From NCBI RefSeq assembly GCF_001422885.1, contig NZ_LMMZ01000023.1:125138-189137 (forward strand): a DNA stretch of 64,000 bases. Direction: 5' to 3'. This document shows positions 8,118 to 18,408 of this stretch, in pieces; the first letter of the stretch is position 1; each line of letters opens with the position of its first letter. The notes below the pieces were generated by a model. That model ran no database searches, was not told the origin of the DNA, and saw only the letters and a program-made list of their open reading frames with translations. This DNA is from Methylobacterium sp. Leaf104 (GTDB lineage: Bacteria; Pseudomonadota; Alphaproteobacteria; Rhizobiales; Beijerinckiaceae). The translations under genes were made by a program, and so were the position numbers.

Positions 8118-10280
8118 TCAGACCGAGCCCACGGTCCGGAGCCGGGCGCGGGGATGGATCTCCGCCTGGCTCATCACCGGGGTCTCGCGCCGGAAGCGCT
8201 CGATGATCGAGCGCACGAAGGGCCGGGCCTGGACCGAGGTGACCAGCACCGGCATCTCGCCCATGCGCGCGGCGGTCTCGAAGCGGTCGCGGACCGTGTT
8301 GACGAATTCCGAGAGCTTGGAGGGCTGCATCGCCAGGTAGCGCTCGTCGCGCTCGCCCGCGATCGATTCGAGGAAGGCCTGCTCCCAGGCCGGCGACAGG
8401 GTGATGATCGGCAGCATGCCGTCCGGCCCCTGGTACTGGGCGCAGATCTGGCGCCCGAGGCGGGCGCGGACGTGTTCGACGATGTCGCGCGGGTTCTTCA
8501 CGTGGCCGGCCACCTCGGCGATGCCCTCGATGATCGCCCCGAGATCGCGGATCGAGACCCGCTCGGCCAGCAGGAACTGCAGCACCCGCTGGATGCCGGT
8601 GGTGCCGATCTGGCTCGGCATGACCTCCTTGAGAAGTTCGGCATGGTCCTTCGAGACCTCGCGCAGGAGCTTCTGGACCTCGACGTGGTTCAGGAGCTCG
8701 GAGACGTGGGCCTTGATGATCTCGGTCAGGTGCGTCGACACGACGGTGGCAGCGTCCACCACGGTGTAGCCCTTGAGCTGGGCCTGGTCGCGCAGGGAGG
8801 CGTCGATCCAGGTGGCGGGCAGGCCGAAGGTCGGTTCCAGCATGTGCTGGCCGGGCAGCTGCACCTGTCCGCCCATCGGGTCCATGGCCATGAACTGGCC
8901 GGGGAAGATCTGCCCGGTGCCGGCCTCGATCTCCTTGACGCGCACCACGTAGGCGTTGGCGTCGAGCTGGACGTTGTCGAGGATGCGCACCGAGGGCATG
9001 ACGAAGCCGAGCTCCGCGGCGAGCTGGCGGCGCAGGGCCTTGATCTGGTCGGTGAGGCGGTCCTGCCCCTCCGGCCCGTTGACCAGGGCGAGCAGGGCGT
9101 AGCCCATCTCCAGCTTGAGGTCGTCGAGCTTGAGGAGATCCGTGACGGTCTCCTCCTTGGCGGCCGCGGCGGCGACCGCGGTGGCGTCCATCGGGCTGCC
9201 GTCGGCATCCAGCGGCGGCGCGTCGCGGGCGATCCTGGCGAAGTGCCAGGCGGCGTAGCCCGAGGCGCCGGCGAGCGCCAGGAACGGCAGCATCGGCATG
9301 CCGGGCAGGAGCGCGATCAGCACCATGACGCCCGACGACATGCCCAGAGCCTTCGGGTAGTTCGCGAGCTGCTTGCCCAGCGCCTTGTCGGCCGAGCCCT
9401 TCACGCCGGCCTTGGAGACCAGGATGCCGGCCGCCGTGGAGACGATGAGGGCGGGCACCTGGGAGGCGAGGCCGTCGCCGATGGTGAGCAGGGTGTAGGA
9501 CTTGGCCGCCCCCATGAACGGCATGCCCTGCTGGGCCACGCCGATGATGATGCCGCCGATGACGTTGATGAAGGTGATGAGCAGGGCGGCGATGGCGTCC
9601 CCGCGGACGAACTTCGAGGCACCGTCCATGGCGCCGAAGAAGGAGGATTCCTCCTCCAGGGCGGCGCGGCGGGCCTTGGCCACCTTCTCGTCGATGAGCC
9701 CCGCCGAGAGGTCGGCGTCGATGGCCATCTGCTTGCCGGGCATCGCGTCGAGGGTGAAGCGCGCCGCCACCTCGGCGATGCGGCCCGAGCCCTTGGTGAT
9801 GACGACGAAGTTCACGATGATCAGGATCGCGAAGACGATGATCCCGATGACGAAGTTGCCGCCCATCACGAAGTTGCCGAAGGCCTCGATGACGTGGCCG
9901 GCCGCCGCCGTGCCCTCGTGCCCGTGGCCGAGGATCAGGCGGGTCGAGGCGAGGTTGAGGGCCAGGCGCAGCAGGGTCGCCACGAGGAGCAGGGTCGGGA
10001 AGACCGTGAACTCGAGCGGATTGTCGATGAACAGCCCGGTCATCATGATCAGCACCGAGATGATGATCGAGACCGCGAGCAGCAGATCGAGCAGGAAGGC
10101 CGGCAGCGGGAAGATGAGCACCGTGAGGATGCCCATCACGGCGGTGGCGAAGAACAGGTCGGTGCGCTTTGACAGCGCGTTCAGGTTCGCCCGGTTCGGG
10201 ATCGCGAAGCTCGCGAACTGTGCGAGGCTCCCGCTGGAGCCCCCCGCCGGAGCCGGCGCGGCGGCGGCCGTCTCGCTCAT
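8118..10280 (-). CDS. flhA: Flagellar biosynthesis protein FlhA
   Basis: Central export-gate component of the flagellar type III secretion system, 720 residues. The N-terminal half has eight predicted membrane segments (starting with LFFATAVMGILTVLIFPLPA). The conserved cytoplasmic FHIPEP-type loop is recognisable around ARFTLDAMPGKQMAID and the ARRAALEEESSFFGAMDG stretch. The C-terminal half is the soluble nonamer-forming domain that docks chaperone-substrate complexes. The frame extends 13 codons further, but the ATG at 10280 follows a GAGGGTG ribosome-binding site and gives the family N-terminus. A near-consensus CtrA site lies about 60 bases upstream. Confidence 0.95.
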   Translation of the reverse strand: MSETAAAAPAPAGGSSGSLAQFASFAIPNRANLNALSKRTDLFFATAVMGILTVLIFPLPAFLLDLLLAVSIIISVLIMMTGLFIDNPLEFTVFPTLLLVATLLRLALNLASTRLILGHGHEGTAAAGHVIEAFGNFVMGGNFVIGIIVFAILIIVNFVVITKGSGRIAEVAARFTLDAMPGKQMAIDADLSAGLIDEKVAKARRAALEEESSFFGAMDGASKFVRGDAIAALLITFINVIGGIIIGVAQQGMPFMGAAKSYTLLTIGDGLASQVPALIVSTAAGILVSKAGVKGSADKALGKQLANYPKALGMSSGVMVLIALLPGMPMLPFLALAGASGYAAWHFARIARDAPPLDADGSPMDATAVAAAAAKEETVTDLLKLDDLKLEMGYALLALVNGPEGQDRLTDQIKALRRQLAAELGFVMPSVRILDNVQLDANAYVVRVKEIEAGTGQIFPGQFMAMDPMGGQVQLPGQHMLEPTFGLPATWIDASLRDQAQLKGYTVVDAATVVSTHLTEIIKAHVSELLNHVEVQKLLREVSKDHAELLKEVMPSQIGTTGIQRVLQFLLAERVSIRDLGAIIEGIAEVAGHVKNPRDIVEHVRARLGRQICAQYQGPDGMLPIITLSPAWEQAFLESIAGERDERYLAMQPSKLSEFVNTVRDRFETAARMGEMPVLVTSVQARPFVRSIIERFRRETPVMSQAEIHPRARLRTVGSV

Positions 10281-10293
10281 CGTCACCCTCACT

Positions 10294-10330
10294 GCTCCCG
10301 AGGTTCGGGAGCCCGGCAAGATTTGCCGGG
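10294..10330 (-). promoter_or_regulatory. Twin stem-loops in the flhA leader
   Basis: Two consecutive perfect hairpins, each with an 8-bp stem and a 3-base loop: GCTCCCGA/TCGGGAGC (10294-10312) and CCCGGCAA/TTGCCGGG (10312-10330). They share one base at the junction. They sit 14-50 bases upstream of the flhA start codon, between it and the likely CtrA site, and so would be in the 5' leader if transcription starts near that site. Neither is followed by a T-tract on the minus strand. Confidence 0.5.
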
Positions 10331-10337
10331 TGCAGGG

Positions 10338-10352
10338 TTAGCGAAGGGTTAA
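10338..10352 (-). promoter_or_regulatory. Candidate CtrA binding site upstream of flhA
   Basis: On the minus strand the sequence reads TTAA-CCCTTCG-CTAA, which matches the CtrA consensus TTAA-N7-TTAA with one mismatch in the second half-site. It lies 58-72 bases upstream of the flhA start codon. Flagellar class II genes such as flhA are direct CtrA targets in Caulobacter, and ctrA itself is in this window. Confidence 0.5.
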
Positions 10353-10391
10353 TGCCGCGCCGATCGCCGCCGGCCGGGAGGCCGCGCGCGC

Positions 10392-10442
10392 GTCAGGCCA
10401 GGTACTTGGTCAGGCCAGATACTTGGTCAGGCCAGGTACTTG
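10392..10442. repeat. Three tandem 17-bp copies covering the end of the polysaccharide-export gene
   Basis: GTCAGGCCAGGTACTTG occurs at 10392-10408, 10409-10425 (one base changed) and 10426-10442. On the minus strand each copy holds the last codons KYLA plus a TGA, so the C-terminal tail and stop codon of the adjacent gene have been copied three times. Translation ends at the stop nearest the gene, at 10427-10429. Confidence 0.9.
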
Positions 10443-11671
10443 CGGGTGACCACCGCCAGGGCGAACACGATCGCGGCGCCGCCGGAGATGAGGCAGATCA
10501 TCAGGAGGCGGCGCGGCTGCTGCGAGGATTCGGGCTTCACCGGCTGGACGATCATGCTGAAGAACTCGATCTGGCGCTCCGCGATGATGCGCGCGCGCTC
10601 GTGCGAGGCCAGCACCTTGGCGAAGTACTTCTCCGCGTCGGTCCGCTCGGTGTCGAAGGCCTCGAACCGGGTCAGCGCGTTGGCCAGAATCCGGCGCTGC
10701 TCCGGGTCCTCGCTCGCCGACTGGCGCTCGATCCGGGCGATGTTGTCGTCGAGGTCCTTGAGCTGGGCCTTCATGTCCTGGATGCGCCGGGTCTCCGGCG
10801 AGAGGTCGCGCTGCCCCTGGATGAGCTGGACCGCCAGGTTGATGCGCGCGGTCCTGAGTTCGCCCAGCACCTTGAGGTTGCTCTCGTTGGTCTTCTGGGC
10901 GTCGAGGACGCCGTCGCGGTTGCGCAGGGCGGCGACCTCGGTGCGGATCTTCACCATCCGCTCCTCGGCGCGCTTGAGCTCGCGCTGGCTCTCGGCGACG
11001 GCATCCTCGCGGGCGCGGCCGCTGAGGGCGTTCACCATGCGCTCGCTCTCGGCCAGGATCGCGTTCGAGAGGTCGAGCGCCTCCTGCGGGTCGAAAGCGT
11101 TGACCGTCAGCTCGATGATGCCGGAGCCCGCCTCGACCTTGGTATGGACCCGCTCGTGCCAGTACTTCACCAGCTTCTCGATCGGCTTCCCGGGATCGAA
11201 GCGCGACAGGAAGTCGATCCCCGGGCGGGAGAACATCTCCCGCAGGGGATAGGCCTTCTCGATCGCCTCGATCATCGGCCGGCTTGTGATGTAGTTCGTC
11301 GTGATCAGGCTGTCCTGCGCCACCATCTGGCGCATCGGCGTGCCGGAATTGGTGCCGACCTGGTCGGGCGAGGCCTTCTCGACATTGCCCAGGGCGGGGC
11401 GCAGGGCGAAGCGCGACTCGACGACGAAGCGGTCGGAGGCGATGAGGCCGTAATAGGCGACGGCCGCCAGGGTCGGGATCAGGAAGCAGACCACGAACAG
11501 AACCGGGATCAGCGGGTCCGTCTTCACGTGGCTCTGGTAGGAGCGAATGCCCTTCTTGCGGTCGGCGAAGCGCGAGACCCGGGCGATCTGCCTCAGGGAT
11601 TCAGCGACCGCGTTGGAGCGGTCGGCCGTGGTCAGCGGCTGGCCCTGCGGATTGCGGATTTCGATGCTCAT
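10427..11671 (-). CDS. Capsule/polysaccharide export inner-membrane protein (KpsE/BexC/Wzz-like)
   Basis: A 414-residue protein with the polysaccharide co-polymerase layout. There is a cytoplasmic N-terminal ~55 residues, one membrane segment (LIPVLFVVCFLIPTLAAVAY), and a long periplasmic coiled-coil region rich in Arg, Glu and Ala. A second C-terminal membrane segment (LMICLISGGAAIVFALAVV) follows a Pro-containing motif, VQPVKPESSQQP. Such proteins link the inner-membrane ABC exporter to the outer-membrane channel in group 2-type capsule export. The ATPase gene is immediately upstream, on the same strand. No permease (KpsM) or outer-membrane polysaccharide-export (Wza/KpsD-type) protein is in this window. 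Confidence 0.85.
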   Translation of the reverse strand: MSIEIRNPQGQPLTTADRSNAVAESLRQIARVSRFADRKKGIRSYQSHVKTDPLIPVLFVVCFLIPTLAAVAYYGLIASDRFVVESRFALRPALGNVEKASPDQVGTNSGTPMRQMVAQDSLITTNYITSRPMIEAIEKAYPLREMFSRPGIDFLSRFDPGKPIEKLVKYWHERVHTKVEAGSGIIELTVNAFDPQEALDLSNAILAESERMVNALSGRAREDAVAESQRELKRAEERMVKIRTEVAALRNRDGVLDAQKTNESNLKVLGELRTARINLAVQLIQGQRDLSPETRRIQDMKAQLKDLDDNIARIERQSASEDPEQRRILANALTRFEAFDTERTDAEKYFAKVLASHERARIIAERQIEFFSMIVQPVKPESSQQPRRLLMICLISGGAAIVFALAVVTRKYLA

Positions 11672-11764
11672 GCGCCCCGGTATTCCATGTCGTGCGGCCC
11701 TCCGGCCGCCACGATGCAACCTCTGGACCCTCGACGCGGCAAAACCGTGGCCGGCCTGCGCCTC

Positions 11765-12418
11765 TCAGGCGTTGAGGCGGCGATAGACCTCGATGGCGTC
11801 GTCGATGTTCTCGTAGACGATCGCGCGCCCGTTGATGATGACGATGCCCTGCTGGCACCAGGTGCGCAGGGTGTCCATCGCGTGGGACACCATGATCACG
11901 TCGGCGTTCTCGCGGCGGGCGGCGAAGGCCTCCTCGCAGCGCTTCTGGAAGCGCGCGTCGCCCACCGCCGTCACCTCGTCGATGAGGTAGCAGTCGAACG
12001 GGATCGCCATGCTCATCCCGAAGGCGAGGCGCGAGCCCATGCCGGAGGAGTAGGTCCGGATCGGCACGTCGAGGTAGCTGCCGAGCTCCGAGAAATCCTC
12101 GACGAACTCCAGCACCTTGCGCGGGTCCTCGCCGTAGATCCGGGCGACGAAGATGATGTTGTCGCGCCCCGTCATGGCCGGGTGGAAGCCGCCGGCAAAG
12201 CCCAGCGGCCAGGAGACGCGCGTGCTGCGGATCACGCGCCCCTTCGTGGGCATCTCGGTGCCGGCCAGCAGGCGCAGGGAGGTCGACTTGCCGGCGCCGT
12301 TGATCCCGAGGATGCCGTAGCTGACCCCCGGCTTCAGGGTGAACGAGACGCGCTCCAGGATCGTCCGGCGATGGCCGTCCGTCCGGTAGACCTTGGTCAC
12401 GTTGTCGAAGCGGATCAC
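11765..12418 (-). CDS. Polysaccharide-export ABC transporter ATP-binding protein (KpsT-like)
   Basis: A 217-residue ABC ATPase of the capsule/O-antigen exporter group. The Walker A is GINGAGKST, the signature YSSGMGSRLAFG and the Walker B FDCYLIDEVTAVGD. It hydrolyses ATP to drive polysaccharide export through a partner permease, which is not encoded here. The likely start is GTG at 12418, which gives the family N-terminus (VIRFDNVTKVYR). An ATG at 12472 would add 18 Arg-rich residues that look non-coding. It lies 93 bases upstream of the KpsE-like gene and is probably co-transcribed with it. Confidence 0.88.
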   Translation of the reverse strand: MIRFDNVTKVYRTDGHRRTILERVSFTLKPGVSYGILGINGAGKSTSLRLLAGTEMPTKGRVIRSTRVSWPLGFAGGFHPAMTGRDNIIFVARIYGEDPRKVLEFVEDFSELGSYLDVPIRTYSSGMGSRLAFGMSMAIPFDCYLIDEVTAVGDARFQKRCEEAFAARRENADVIMVSHAMDTLRTWCQQGIVIINGRAIVYENIDDAIEVYRRLNA

Positions 12419-12662
12419 GGCGGCGAACGGCTCCCGGGGCCTTCGGGCGGCGCGACGCCGCCCCCAGCGCATCGGGGGCAAAAGCGGCGAATCTGAGAAC
12501 CCGCGCTGCGGTCGCCGCCGCGGCGCACCCGAAATCGCGACGGATTCGCCGGCTTTGCCGTTCTGAGGCTTGCACGCCGCCGGTGCGGCTTGTACACGAC
12601 GCCTCCCGGCGCGATCGCGAAGCCCGGCCGCCCCGGCGGCTGCGAGACGCGGTGCCGGGACC

Positions 12663-12752
12663 GGAGGGGTGGCCGAGTGGTTGAAGGCGCACGCCTGGAA
12701 AGTGTGTATACCGGAAACGGTATCGCGGGTTCGAATCCCGCTCCCTCCGCCA
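12663..12752 (+). tRNA. tRNA-Ser (anticodon GGA)
   Basis: A 90-base class II tRNA with CCA encoded. The acceptor GGAGGGG pairs with the 3' strand ending CCCTCC before the discriminator base G. The D arm (GGCCGAGTGGTTGAAGG), an anticodon loop CTGGAAA with anticodon GGA, a long variable arm and the T loop GGGTTCGAATCCC are all visible. The layout is that of a bacterial tRNA-Ser(GGA), which reads UCC/UCU codons. No integrase or attachment-site duplication was noticed next to it. Confidence 0.96.
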
Positions 12753-13192
12753 TGTGTTTCCTTCGTTGATTTACCTAACGAAAACACGCCGTTCCGGGAC
12801 CGATCCTCGGTACTGACCTCGATCTTGTTCCCTCCGATGTCTCCCGGAACGGACGCCTTCGAGAACGTTGCCTGAAATGGACCCGCCGGCCGATCGCCTT
12901 CGCGGACAACGCGAGCTAGCGCTTCACCGGGTTCGATAGTCTCGGATGGCCCACACCGCGACGTCCTGACGGTAGCCGCTGCCCGAGCGCCATGCCTCCA
13001 ACGTCGTATTGCACCGCACAACATGGCGTTGTGCGACGGGTTGCGGTGTCCTCGTGTTTGCGCGAGCGCTAGGGGAGGCCGTGCCCCTCCGGTGGCGACC
13101 GGCACGGCATGCAGGACCAGGGCAGGGCTCGTGCGGTCAATTCGGCGCCGGGCGGCGCGAAGGCGCGGGTCGGCCGCCGGGGGAGAGGCACG
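12753..13192. other. 440-base stretch after tRNA-Ser without a recognisable gene
   Basis: No ORF with family features is seen. Two weak structures are present: an interrupted inverted repeat just after the tRNA (TCGTT...AACGA, about 12762-12783) and a perfect 8-bp stem with a 5-base loop at 13015-13035 (CGCACAAC/GTTGTGCG). Short frames across the tRNA are artefacts. Confidence 0.4.
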
Positions 13193-13729
13193 ATGAACCG
13201 CACGCGAACCCTCGATCCTGCGGCGATCCGGTCGATCGCGTTCGTGGGCCGGTGCACGGCGGCGTCGATTCTGTCCTACGCCGCAGCCAGCGGGATCGGG
13301 CTGGGGCACCCGCTCTGGGCCGTCGTCTCGACGCTGATCGTCTCGCAGGAGACGGCTTCGGAGACGCAGCGCTCCTTCTTGTGGCGGTGCGCCGGGACCC
13401 TGCTCGGCGCCGGTGTCGCGGTGCCGGCGGCTTTGTGGCTGATGCCCGACCCGGCGCGGCCCCTGGCCGCCATCGCCCTGGCGGTGCCAATCGCCGCCGC
13501 CGTCGCCCGGCGCTGGCCGCGGCTGCGGGTCTGCCTGTGGACGGCCCCCCTGGTGATCCTCACGGCGACGGCCGACCACAGCCTTCTGCACACGGCCAGC
13601 CAGCGCTGCGGCGAGGTCCTGCTCGGCGGCCTGATCGGCTCGGGGATCCACCGGGTGATCGATCACCTCGCCCGGCGCTGGCTGAAGCTGGCCTGGGATG
13701 TCCGCGACGCCCCGAGACCGCCCGGATAG
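13193..13729 (+). CDS. FUSC-type (aromatic acid exporter-like) small membrane protein
   Basis: A 178-residue protein with about five hydrophobic segments. The motif YAAASGIGLGHPLWAVVSTLI plus the segment CAGTLLGAGVAVPAAL resembles the N-terminal membrane half of FUSC/YccS or ArAE family proteins (in full-length members: ...WAxxSxxxVxxxxxGxTxxxxxxRxxGTxxG). Only the membrane half is present, so it is either a short family member or a half-size transporter subunit. Function is unknown; efflux of aromatic acids is inference from distant similarity. The ATG at 13193 follows a GGGAGAGG ribosome-binding site. It stands alone between the tRNA and a convergent gene. Confidence 0.6.
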   Translation: MNRTRTLDPAAIRSIAFVGRCTAASILSYAAASGIGLGHPLWAVVSTLIVSQETASETQRSFLWRCAGTLLGAGVAVPAALWLMPDPARPLAAIALAVPIAAAVARRWPRLRVCLWTAPLVILTATADHSLLHTASQRCGEVLLGGLIGSGIHRVIDHLARRWLKLAWDVRDAPRPPG

Positions 13730-13783
13730 GGCAGGGGAAGCACCGGTGGCCGCCTGCTCACGTCCGAGCCGGGAAAGGCGCCC

Positions 13784-14851
13784 TCAGAACGCGTAGCGCA
13801 CCGTGCAATACGGCATGCGCTCGGCCAGCAGCGCCTTGAAGCGGCCGAGCCATCTCCCCTTCCACCCGGTGCGGTAACGCAGGTTGGCGCCACCGCCCTC
13901 GGAAATCTTCGCTTCCTGGGTGTCCGGGCGCCAGAGCAGGTCCTCGGCCCTGGGGTGCCAGCCGAGATTGACCGCGTGCAGGTCGGCGTTGTGGGTCAGC
14001 AGGATGATCTCCGCCTTGAACTGGGCGCGGGCCGCCGGGCCGATCGCCCCGTCGATGGCCTCGAACAGCGCCGCCCAGTCGGCCTCCCAGCCCTCGTAGA
14101 GGATCACCGGCGAGAAATTGACGTGGACCTCGTAGCCGGCGGCGACGAAGTCGTCGATCGCGGCGATGCGCTCGGGGATCGGCGCGGTGCGCACGTCCAC
14201 GATGCGGGCGATGCGCTCGGGCATCAGCGAGAAGCGGATCCGGGTCTTGCCCTGTGGGTCGTAGGCGAGGAGGTCGCGGTTCACCGCCTTGGTGGCGAAG
14301 GAGGCCTTGGCGTTCGGGATGTCCCGGAACAGGGCCACGAGGTCGCGCACGGTGTCGCTGACCATGGCGTCCACCGAGAGGTCGCCGTTCTCGCCGAGGT
14401 CGTAGACCCAGAGGGCGGGGTCGATCGTGTCGGGCTCGGGCAGCGGACCCTGGCGGGCGGCGTGGCGGGCGATGGCGGCGGAGACCGCCTCGACGTTGAC
14501 GAAGAGCGAGATCGGGTTGGCGAAGCCCTTGCGCCTCGGCACGTAGCAATAGGCGCAGGCCATGGCGCAGCCGTTCGAGGTCGAGGGCGCGATGAAGTGG
14601 GCGCTGCGCCCGTTGGGCCGCATGGCGAGGCCCTTCTTCACCCCGAGCACCAGGGTGGAGCGCTTGATCCGCACCCAGTCCTCCACCGAGCCCGCATTGC
14701 CGTGCAGGCTCGGGATGTTCCAGTGCGAGGGCACGACGATGCGCTCGGCCTGCGGAAACCGGTCCAGGATCTCCCGCCCGCGCGAGAAGTCCGGCACGGC
14801 GGCCTCGTGGTAGATCGTCGAGACGTCGAGAAGGTCGCGGGGTCGGGCCAT
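13784..14851 (-). CDS. Spore photoproduct lyase family radical SAM protein
   Basis: A 355-residue radical SAM protein. The iron-sulfur cluster cysteines are C95, C99 and C102 in SNGCAMACAYCYVPRRKG, the spacing of SplB-like enzymes, and an ARPSTSNGCAM-like entry and IRFSLMPE strand follow. In Bacillus, spore photoproduct lyase repairs 5-thyminyl-5,6-dihydrothymine. This organism group does not form spores, and many alphaproteobacteria carry homologues of this kind whose substrate is not settled. The gene is alone on its strand; the next gene upstream (SHOCT protein) is 93 bases away. DNA-lesion repair here is an inference from the family. Confidence 0.85.
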   Translation of the reverse strand: MARPRDLLDVSTIYHEAAVPDFSRGREILDRFPQAERIVVPSHWNIPSLHGNAGSVEDWVRIKRSTLVLGVKKGLAMRPNGRSAHFIAPSTSNGCAMACAYCYVPRRKGFANPISLFVNVEAVSAAIARHAARQGPLPEPDTIDPALWVYDLGENGDLSVDAMVSDTVRDLVALFRDIPNAKASFATKAVNRDLLAYDPQGKTRIRFSLMPERIARIVDVRTAPIPERIAAIDDFVAAGYEVHVNFSPVILYEGWEADWAALFEAIDGAIGPAARAQFKAEIILLTHNADLHAVNLGWHPRAEDLLWRPDTQEAKISEGGGANLRYRTGWKGRWLGRFKALLAERMPYCTVRYAF

Positions 14852-14944
14852 CTGCCTTGGGACATCGGCCGGGATGCGCGTCCTGCGCGCGCATCCGGCC
14901 CGGGGCCAACGCCCCGGGGGAGCGGGCGATCCGCGATGCGGCGA

Positions 14945-15676
14945 TCAGAGGCGGGCGAGCAGCTCGGCCTTCTTGGCGGTGAACTCGCCCTCGGTGAGGA
15001 TGCCCTTGCGGCGCATCTCCGACAGGCGCTCGATCGTCGTCAGCACGTCGCTGCCCGGGACCGGGGCGGCACCGGGCGCGGGCGGCGGTTCGGCCCCCGG
15101 GGCGCCGGCCTCGAACGGCTCGGGCGCGAAGGGGCGAGCCTCGCCGCGCTCGGCCTCGTCGAGGCGCCTCAGGCTGGCGAGGTCCACGGGGCCGCCGGGG
15201 CCGGAGAAGCGCAGGTTCGTGCTCCCGCCCTGCTGCTGCGAGACGCCGCTGATCGTGTGATCGCCGGTGTCGTAGATCGCGGCCCGGCCGTCCGCCTCGA
15301 CCACCAGGCGCCGGTGGGCCGGGAAGTAGGCGTAGCGCATGCCGTTCTGCGAGCCGGAGGTCGCCGGCGCGCCCCACTCGGCGGGCCAGGGCGATCCGCC
15401 GGCGCGGGGCGCCTCCACGAAGGCGCCGGCGGGGAGCGCCGCGGCGAGGGTGGTGCACAGGGCGTCGACCCGGGCCTTGAGGTCGGCGTTGAACATGTCG
15501 CCGATCATGGTCATGCCGGCGCCCGACCATTGGCCGAAGCCGCCGAGCTCGGGATGGTTGAACTGCGCCATCCGGCCGTTGCCGGCCTCCAGCGCGTGCA
15601 CGAGGTGGCGCACGGCGTCGAGGCTGACCCGGTAGCGGTCGCCGATCGCCTGCAGGCCGTTGGGCTGATCCGTCAT
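14945..15676 (-). CDS. SHOCT-domain protein of unknown function
   Basis: A 243-residue soluble protein. The N-terminal ~170 residues show no family I can name. The C-terminal ~35 residues are a clear SHOCT domain (short C-terminal helical domain: TIERLSEMRRKGILTEGEF then KKAELL), normally found at the C-terminus of otherwise unrelated proteins. Between them is a Pro/Ala/Glu-rich linker. The ATG at 15676 is chosen because the upstream extension is low-complexity. It lies between the radical SAM gene and divergent glgX. Function unknown. Confidence 0.72.
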   Translation of the reverse strand: MTDQPNGLQAIGDRYRVSLDAVRHLVHALEAGNGRMAQFNHPELGGFGQWSGAGMTMIGDMFNADLKARVDALCTTLAAALPAGAFVEAPRAGGSPWPAEWGAPATSGSQNGMRYAYFPAHRRLVVEADGRAAIYDTGDHTISGVSQQQGGSTNLRFSGPGGPVDLASLRRLDEAERGEARPFAPEPFEAGAPGAEPPPAPGAAPVPGSDVLTTIERLSEMRRKGILTEGEFTAKKAELLARL

Positions 15677-15914
15677 GCGCCGCTCTCCTCGCGCGCGGCC
15701 CGGCCGCGCCATCGTCCAGGTCTCGTCGCGACAGTCTTGCCGCAAGCGCGGGCGGCGTGGAAGCCGCCGCGGTCGGTCCGACCGTGCGACGCAAAAAGAT
15801 TTCTTCGAAGGCGGACCTTCCGGCGAAGCGTGAGCGTTCCTGTCGAGGTTTCCAGGACGGGGCGTCGCGCGGCGCCCCGTCCCGACGCACGCATCGATAC
15901 CGCCCGGAGCGAAC

Positions 15915-18191
<2,277 letters not shown>

Positions 18192-18408
18192 CGGCCGGAG
18201 GACCGCTGGGCGCGACGCGCACAGCGGTCCTCGCCGAATCGTCATGCGGCGTGGCGGCCCGCGAAGCGTAACGCGGGGAACGATGATGGCGCCGGTCGTT
18301 TGACCCGTGTTAGGGGCGGGCTGTCAGGCTCCGCCTGCCGAATCCCGCTCGGCCAGTCCCGCGCGGCAGATCCCGCCTGCGACGCCCCGCCGATGTGATT
18401 GCGCGACG

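Noticed and set aside
10194..12496. Very long plus-strand frames opposite flhA and the export genes
   Set aside because: GC-rich shadow frames with repetitive composition; the minus-strand genes have clear family motifs.
12415..12753. 112-codon minus-strand frame beginning AEGAGFEPAIPFPVYTLS across the tRNA
   Set aside because: This is the familiar antisense artefact of a tRNA-Ser gene; the tRNA structure explains the sequence fully.
12663..13192. Genomic island integrated at tRNA-Ser
   Set aside because: No integrase, no duplicated tRNA 3' end and normal composition on the downstream side.
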